Shown here piece after piece: positions 5,745 through 8,481 of a stretch of DNA of 8,481 nt. Below the pieces are notes generated by a model. The model was given only the letters and a program-made list of their open reading frames with translations, did no database searches and was not told the origin of the DNA. The DNA lies in NCBI GenBank assembly GCA_017510875.1, contig JAFWLX010000048.1:1-8481 (forward strand), given 5' to 3'. Position 1 is the first letter of the stretch; each line of letters starts with the position of its first letter. A program made the translations under genes and the position numbers. This stretch comes from Atopobiaceae bacterium. Lineage in GTDB: Bacteria; Actinomycetota; Coriobacteriia; Coriobacteriales; Atopobiaceae.

Positions 5745-6779
5745 ATGGAGAAGAAGGATATCGATTGGGGTAGCCTGACCTTTGCTTACACCCCCACAGA
5801 CTACAGCTATGTGTGCAACTACAAGGATGGCGCCTGGGGCGAGGACATCCTTACGCCCGACCACACGCTGCAGCTCTCCGAGTGCGCCGGCATTTTCCAC
5901 TATTGCCAGGAGGTCTTTGAGGGTCTCAAGGCGTATACCACCAAGAGCGGCGACATTGTCTGCTTCCGTCCTGATGCCAACGCCTCGCGTATGGCCGATT
6001 CGGCAAAGCGTATCTGCATGCCGCCCTTCCCCGAGGACCGCTTTGTGGAGGTCGTCAAGCAGGTCGTGAAGGCAAACCTCGCTTGGGTGCCGCCCTTTGG
6101 CAGCGGCGCCACGCTCTATATCCGTCCGTTCATGATCGCCACGGGCAACGTCATTGGCGTCAAGCCTGCCACCGAGTACCAGTTCCGCATCCTGGTGACG
6201 CCCGTTGGCCCGTACTACAAGGGTGGCGTGCAGCCTGTGGCCCTCAAGGTGCCCGAGTACGACCGTGCTGCTCCTCATGGCACCGGCAACATCAAGGCCG
6301 GCCTTAACTACGCCATGAGCCTGTATCCCAGCGTGCTGGCACACGCCGAGGGCTTTGCCGACAACATGTTCCTTGATCCGCAGACCCACACCTATGTGGA
6401 GGAGTCTGGCGGCGCCAACTTCCTGCTCGTCAAGGAGGATGGTACGCTGGTGGTCCCGCAGTCCGCGACCGACTCCATCCTGCCTTCCATCACGCGCCGC
6501 TCGCTGGTGCAGGTGGCCGAGGAGATGCTGGGCATGAAGGTCGAGCAGCGTCAGGTGCGCTTTGACGAGATCGACCAGTTTGTCGAATGCGGCATGTGCG
6601 GTACCGCTGCTGTCATTAGTCCGGTGGGCAAGGTCGTTGACACCGAGGGCGGCGAGCATGTCTTTGGTGCTGGCATGGAGCACGTGGGTCCGGTGCTTGC
6701 CAAGCTGCGCGAAACCCTCACGGGCATTCAGTCCGGCGAGATTGAGGACAAGTTTGGCTGGGTTGTGAAGATAGCCTAG
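5745..6779 (+). CDS. ilvE: Branched-chain amino acid aminotransferase IlvE
   Basis: 344 aa, normal length for the class IV PLP-dependent BCAT type found in Bacillus and eukaryotes. Reversibly transfers an amino group between glutamate and the 2-oxo acids of valine, leucine and isoleucine; cytoplasmic. Visible: CQEVFEGLKAY (residues 54-64) near the active site, RPFMIATGNVIGV (127-139), GTGNIKAGLNYAMSL (179-193) with K184 as the probable PLP lysine, VEESGGANFL (218-227), LPSITRRSL (246-254) and GTAAVISPVG (286-295). A CGMC pair (282-285) precedes that last motif. The start at 5745 has GGAG (5732-5735) nine bases upstream; upstream in-frame starts at 5688 and 5730 would add residues not expected in the family. 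It stands alone between two inverted repeats, away from other ilv or leu genes. Function is sure; substrate preference is not readable. Confidence 0.95.
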   Translation: MEKKDIDWGSLTFAYTPTDYSYVCNYKDGAWGEDILTPDHTLQLSECAGIFHYCQEVFEGLKAYTTKSGDIVCFRPDANASRMADSAKRICMPPFPEDRFVEVVKQVVKANLAWVPPFGSGATLYIRPFMIATGNVIGVKPATEYQFRILVTPVGPYYKGGVQPVALKVPEYDRAAPHGTGNIKAGLNYAMSLYPSVLAHAEGFADNMFLDPQTHTYVEESGGANFLLVKEDGTLVVPQSATDSILPSITRRSLVQVAEEMLGMKVEQRQVRFDEIDQFVECGMCGTAAVISPVGKVVDTEGGEHVFGAGMEHVGPVLAKLRETLTGIQSGEIEDKFGWVVKIA

Positions 6780-6808
6780 AATAACCTGTCGCGCATAACA
6801 ATCAGTTT

Positions 6809-6897
6809 GGGACAGTAGGGGGTAGCCCCTTTCTGTTCCGCAAGTAGAGGCGGCGACCCCTACAGGGGAACAGAAAGGGGCTACCCCCTACTGTCCC
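6809..6897. repeat. Perfect 31-bp inverted repeat after ilvE
   Basis: The left arm 6809-6839 and right arm 6867-6897 are exact reverse complements with a 27-nt centre, in which GTAG and CTAC (6844-6847 / 6859-6862) can also pair. Read on the plus strand, the left arm alone folds as a 14-bp hairpin with one T-T mismatch and two G-U pairs around a TAG loop (6823-6825). The right arm on the same strand has A-C mismatches at the G-U positions. It starts 30 bases after the ilvE stop and has no T-run. The layout of two foldable units in opposite orientation resembles REP/BIME elements. A role in ending or stabilising the ilvE transcript is possible. Confidence 0.92.
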
Positions 6898-6947
6898 GTG
6901 ACGGTTAGGTCGCGCGGCAATTTTCAAGAGCATGGCTTGGGCGCAGA

Positions 6948-6976
6948 TGGACGGCTGTCTGACTTCGCGCTACACT
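6948..6976 (+). promoter_or_regulatory. Possible hisS promoter
   Basis: TGGACG (6948-6953) and TACACT (6971-6976) are 17 bp apart, each matching four of six consensus bases. This would give a leader of about 55 nt. The AT-rich stretch 6981-7020 (CATATACCATATAGATAG) offers alternative -10 boxes, so the choice is uncertain. No T-box-like leader is visible. Confidence 0.35.
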
Positions 6977-7036
6977 AGCCCATTATCTGTCTTTGCCCAT
7001 ATACCATATAGATAGTTGTTTTGGAGTTGATGACCC

Positions 7037-8344
7037 ATGGCACAGAGGGTGCAGGGAACCGAGGACCTGTTTGGTGGCTACATGCGCGCATGGCAGCGCA
7101 TGTGTGACGTGGCGCGTGATCTTTTTGGCGCCTACGGCTTTGATGCCATCGAGACGCCGGCGCTTGAGCAGGTAGATACCTTTGTGCACGGCATTGGCGA
7201 GTCAACAGACGTGGTGCGCAAAGAGATGTTCCGCGTGTTCTCGGGGGCGCTTCTGCCCGAGGTGCTTGAGCGGGGGAGCGAGGGACACCTTAAGGCCCGT
7301 CAGCGCATGGCCATGCGTCCCGAAGGAACAGCCGGTGTGGTTCGCGCGGCCGTCGAGCACAACTTTGTTCCGCAGGGTGGTTCTCCTTCCAAGCTTTGGT
7401 ATGCCGAGGCAATGTTTCGCGGCGAGCGTCCGCAAAAGGGGCGCCTACGTCAGTTTCATCAGGTGGGTATCGAGTGGCTTGGGGCGCCAGATCCCGCGGC
7501 CGATGCCGAGTGCATAATCGTGCTCATCGAGTACTTCAAGCGTCTGGGCTTTGACCCCGCCAAGCTGCGCCTGGTCATCAACTCTATGGGAGATGCCAAC
7601 TGCCGTCCGGCTTATCGCGAGTCTGTGCGCCAGTTCATACTTGACCATGCCGAGGAGATGTGTGACGACTGCATCGAGCGTGCCGAGCTTAACCCGCTTC
7701 GTGCCTTTGACTGCAAGAACGATCATTGCCGCGAGGTCATGGAGGCGGCACCAAAGGTGACAGGTGCCCTCTGCGACGATTGTCGTGCACATTATGAGCA
7801 GGTCAAGCGCTATCTGGATGAGGCGGGCATAGCCTATGAGGAGGACCCCACCCTTGTGCGTGGCCTTGACTACTACACCCGCACGGTGTTTGAGGTTGAG
7901 GTCGAAGGCGCCGGTGTGGGTGCCATAGGTGGCGGAGGCCGCTACGATGGTCTGATGGAGCTTGAGGGCGGAAAGCCTACCCCTGGCATTGGCTTTGCCG
8001 TGGGATTCGAGCGTATCTATCTGGCTCTGCAGTCGCAGGGCGTCGATCTGGCGGGAAGCGAACCTAGCTGCGTGTACGTGGCGTGCATGCCTGACGCCCG
8101 CGATGCGGCCTTTAGAGCTACGCTTGCCTTGCGCTCGGCCGGTATTCGCACCGAGGCCGACTATCAGGGCCGTTCGCTCAAGGCGCAGTTCAAGCAGGCC
8201 AACAAGCTGGGCGCACGTCTGTGTGTGGTGCTTGGCTCAGACGAGGTTGCAGCAGGCGTCGCCACAGTGCGCAACATGCAGACCCACGATCAGGCCCAAG
8301 TGCCTATGGACGGCTTGGCCGCTTACGTGACAGAACAGCTGTAA
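7037..8344 (+). CDS. hisS: Histidyl-tRNA synthetase HisS
   Basis: 435 aa, usual length. Class II synthetase that charges tRNA-His; cytoplasmic homodimer in this family. Visible: RVQGTEDL (residues 4-11), RPEGTAGVVRA (94-104), motif 2 AMFRGERPQKGRLRQFHQVGIEWLG (125-149), the HisRS-specific RGLDYYTRTVFE (275-286) and GGGGRYDGL (298-306), motif 3 GIGFAVGFERI (317-327), and the anticodon-binding domain with DYQGRSLKAQFKQANKLGA (375-393). About 16 extra residues (GALLPEVLERGSEGHLKA, 70-87) precede RPEGT. The insertion domain carries six cysteines: C209, C212, C226, C231, C246 and C249, a layout that could bind zinc. GGAG (7023-7026) lies ten bases before the ATG. ATP-phosphoribosyltransferase regulatory paralogue HisZ is unlikely because the histidine-binding motifs are intact. 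Confidence 0.96.
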   Translation: MAQRVQGTEDLFGGYMRAWQRMCDVARDLFGAYGFDAIETPALEQVDTFVHGIGESTDVVRKEMFRVFSGALLPEVLERGSEGHLKARQRMAMRPEGTAGVVRAAVEHNFVPQGGSPSKLWYAEAMFRGERPQKGRLRQFHQVGIEWLGAPDPAADAECIIVLIEYFKRLGFDPAKLRLVINSMGDANCRPAYRESVRQFILDHAEEMCDDCIERAELNPLRAFDCKNDHCREVMEAAPKVTGALCDDCRAHYEQVKRYLDEAGIAYEEDPTLVRGLDYYTRTVFEVEVEGAGVGAIGGGGRYDGLMELEGGKPTPGIGFAVGFERIYLALQSQGVDLAGSEPSCVYVACMPDARDAAFRATLALRSAGIRTEADYQGRSLKAQFKQANKLGARLCVVLGSDEVAAGVATVRNMQTHDQAQVPMDGLAAYVTEQL

Positions 8345-8366
8345 GCATAGAAAAGAATGTGCTGGC

Positions 8367-8381
8367 GCAGCGTCTCGCTGC
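8367..8381 (+). repeat. Small perfect hairpin after hisS
   Basis: GCAGCG (8367-8372) and CGCTGC (8376-8381) pair around a TCT loop, 22 bases after the hisS stop. There is no T-run behind it. It leads directly into the long inverted repeat. Confidence 0.45.
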
Positions 8382-8387
8382 AAGTCG

Positions 8388-8481
8388 GGCGCAAACGCCA
8401 ACTGGCCCCATGCGAAGTCGGGCGCAATTCTGTGATGAGAAATGCGCCCGACTTCGCATGGGGCCAGTTGGCGTTTGCGCC
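8388..8481. repeat. Perfect 39-bp inverted repeat, reaching the window edge
   Basis: The left arm 8388-8426 and right arm 8443-8481 are exact reverse complements around a 16-nt loop. The right arm stops only because the window stops, so the true repeat may be longer. Within the left side, AAGTCGGGCGCAA occurs twice (8382-8394 and 8415-8427), 33 bp apart, so part of the unit is duplicated. There is no T-run in view. It lies downstream of hisS and may serve as transcript end or be an intergenic palindromic element. Confidence 0.92.

Noticed and set aside
6809..6897. Canonical rho-independent terminator
   Set aside because: The stem is strong but no T-tract follows on either strand; the outer bases are GTGACGG and the other side reads CAAACTG.

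Overview
The window is a GC-rich stretch of bacterial chromosome carrying ordinary housekeeping and biosynthetic genes, all on the plus strand. The protein set and the GC-rich codon use suggest an actinobacterium of the class Coriobacteriia (Olsenella/Atopobium/Collinsella-like). The pointers are a nadA-nadB-nadC-niaR operon, a short NadB, a cysteine-rich HisRS and a lone membrane-anchored SurA-like protein. This assignment is inference and was not tested by a search.

Layout. 1-241: an intergenic region with a roughly 25-bp tandem repeat, a possible promoter and a perfect 14-bp palindrome. 242-1474: a membrane-anchored protein with a long charged cytoplasmic N-terminus and a SurA-N-like outer domain, closed by a textbook rho-independent terminator. 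1528-1728: a GU-rich hairpin, then a promoter that coincides with two adjacent 12-bp direct repeats, the likely NiaR operator. 1729-5286: nadA, nadB, nadC and niaR, with 4-bp ATGA overlaps between nadA/nadB and nadB/nadC and an 8-nt gap before niaR. 5287-5744: about 450 bp without a gene, filled mostly by a 295-bp inverted-repeat structure. 5745-6779: ilvE. 6780-7036: a perfect 31-bp inverted repeat, then a possible promoter. 7037-8344: hisS. 8345-8481: a perfect 39-bp inverted repeat that runs to the edge of the window.

How the genes work together. NadB (aspartate to iminoaspartate), NadA (iminoaspartate plus DHAP to quinolinate) and NadC (quinolinate to NaMN) form the complete de novo entry to NAD. 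NiaR is a niacin-responsive repressor, and as last gene of the operon it probably represses its own transcription unit through the operator before nadA. IlvE (branched-chain transamination) and HisRS (tRNA-His charging) appear to be independently transcribed.

The unusual content lies between the genes. Only the first gene ends in a canonical T-tract terminator. The ends of the nad operon, ilvE and hisS each carry a different long, nearly or fully perfect inverted repeat with no T-run, and some arms are themselves foldable. This looks like a family, or several families, of intergenic palindromic elements. I see no CRISPR, transposase, tRNA, rRNA or defence gene, and no convincing new protein system.
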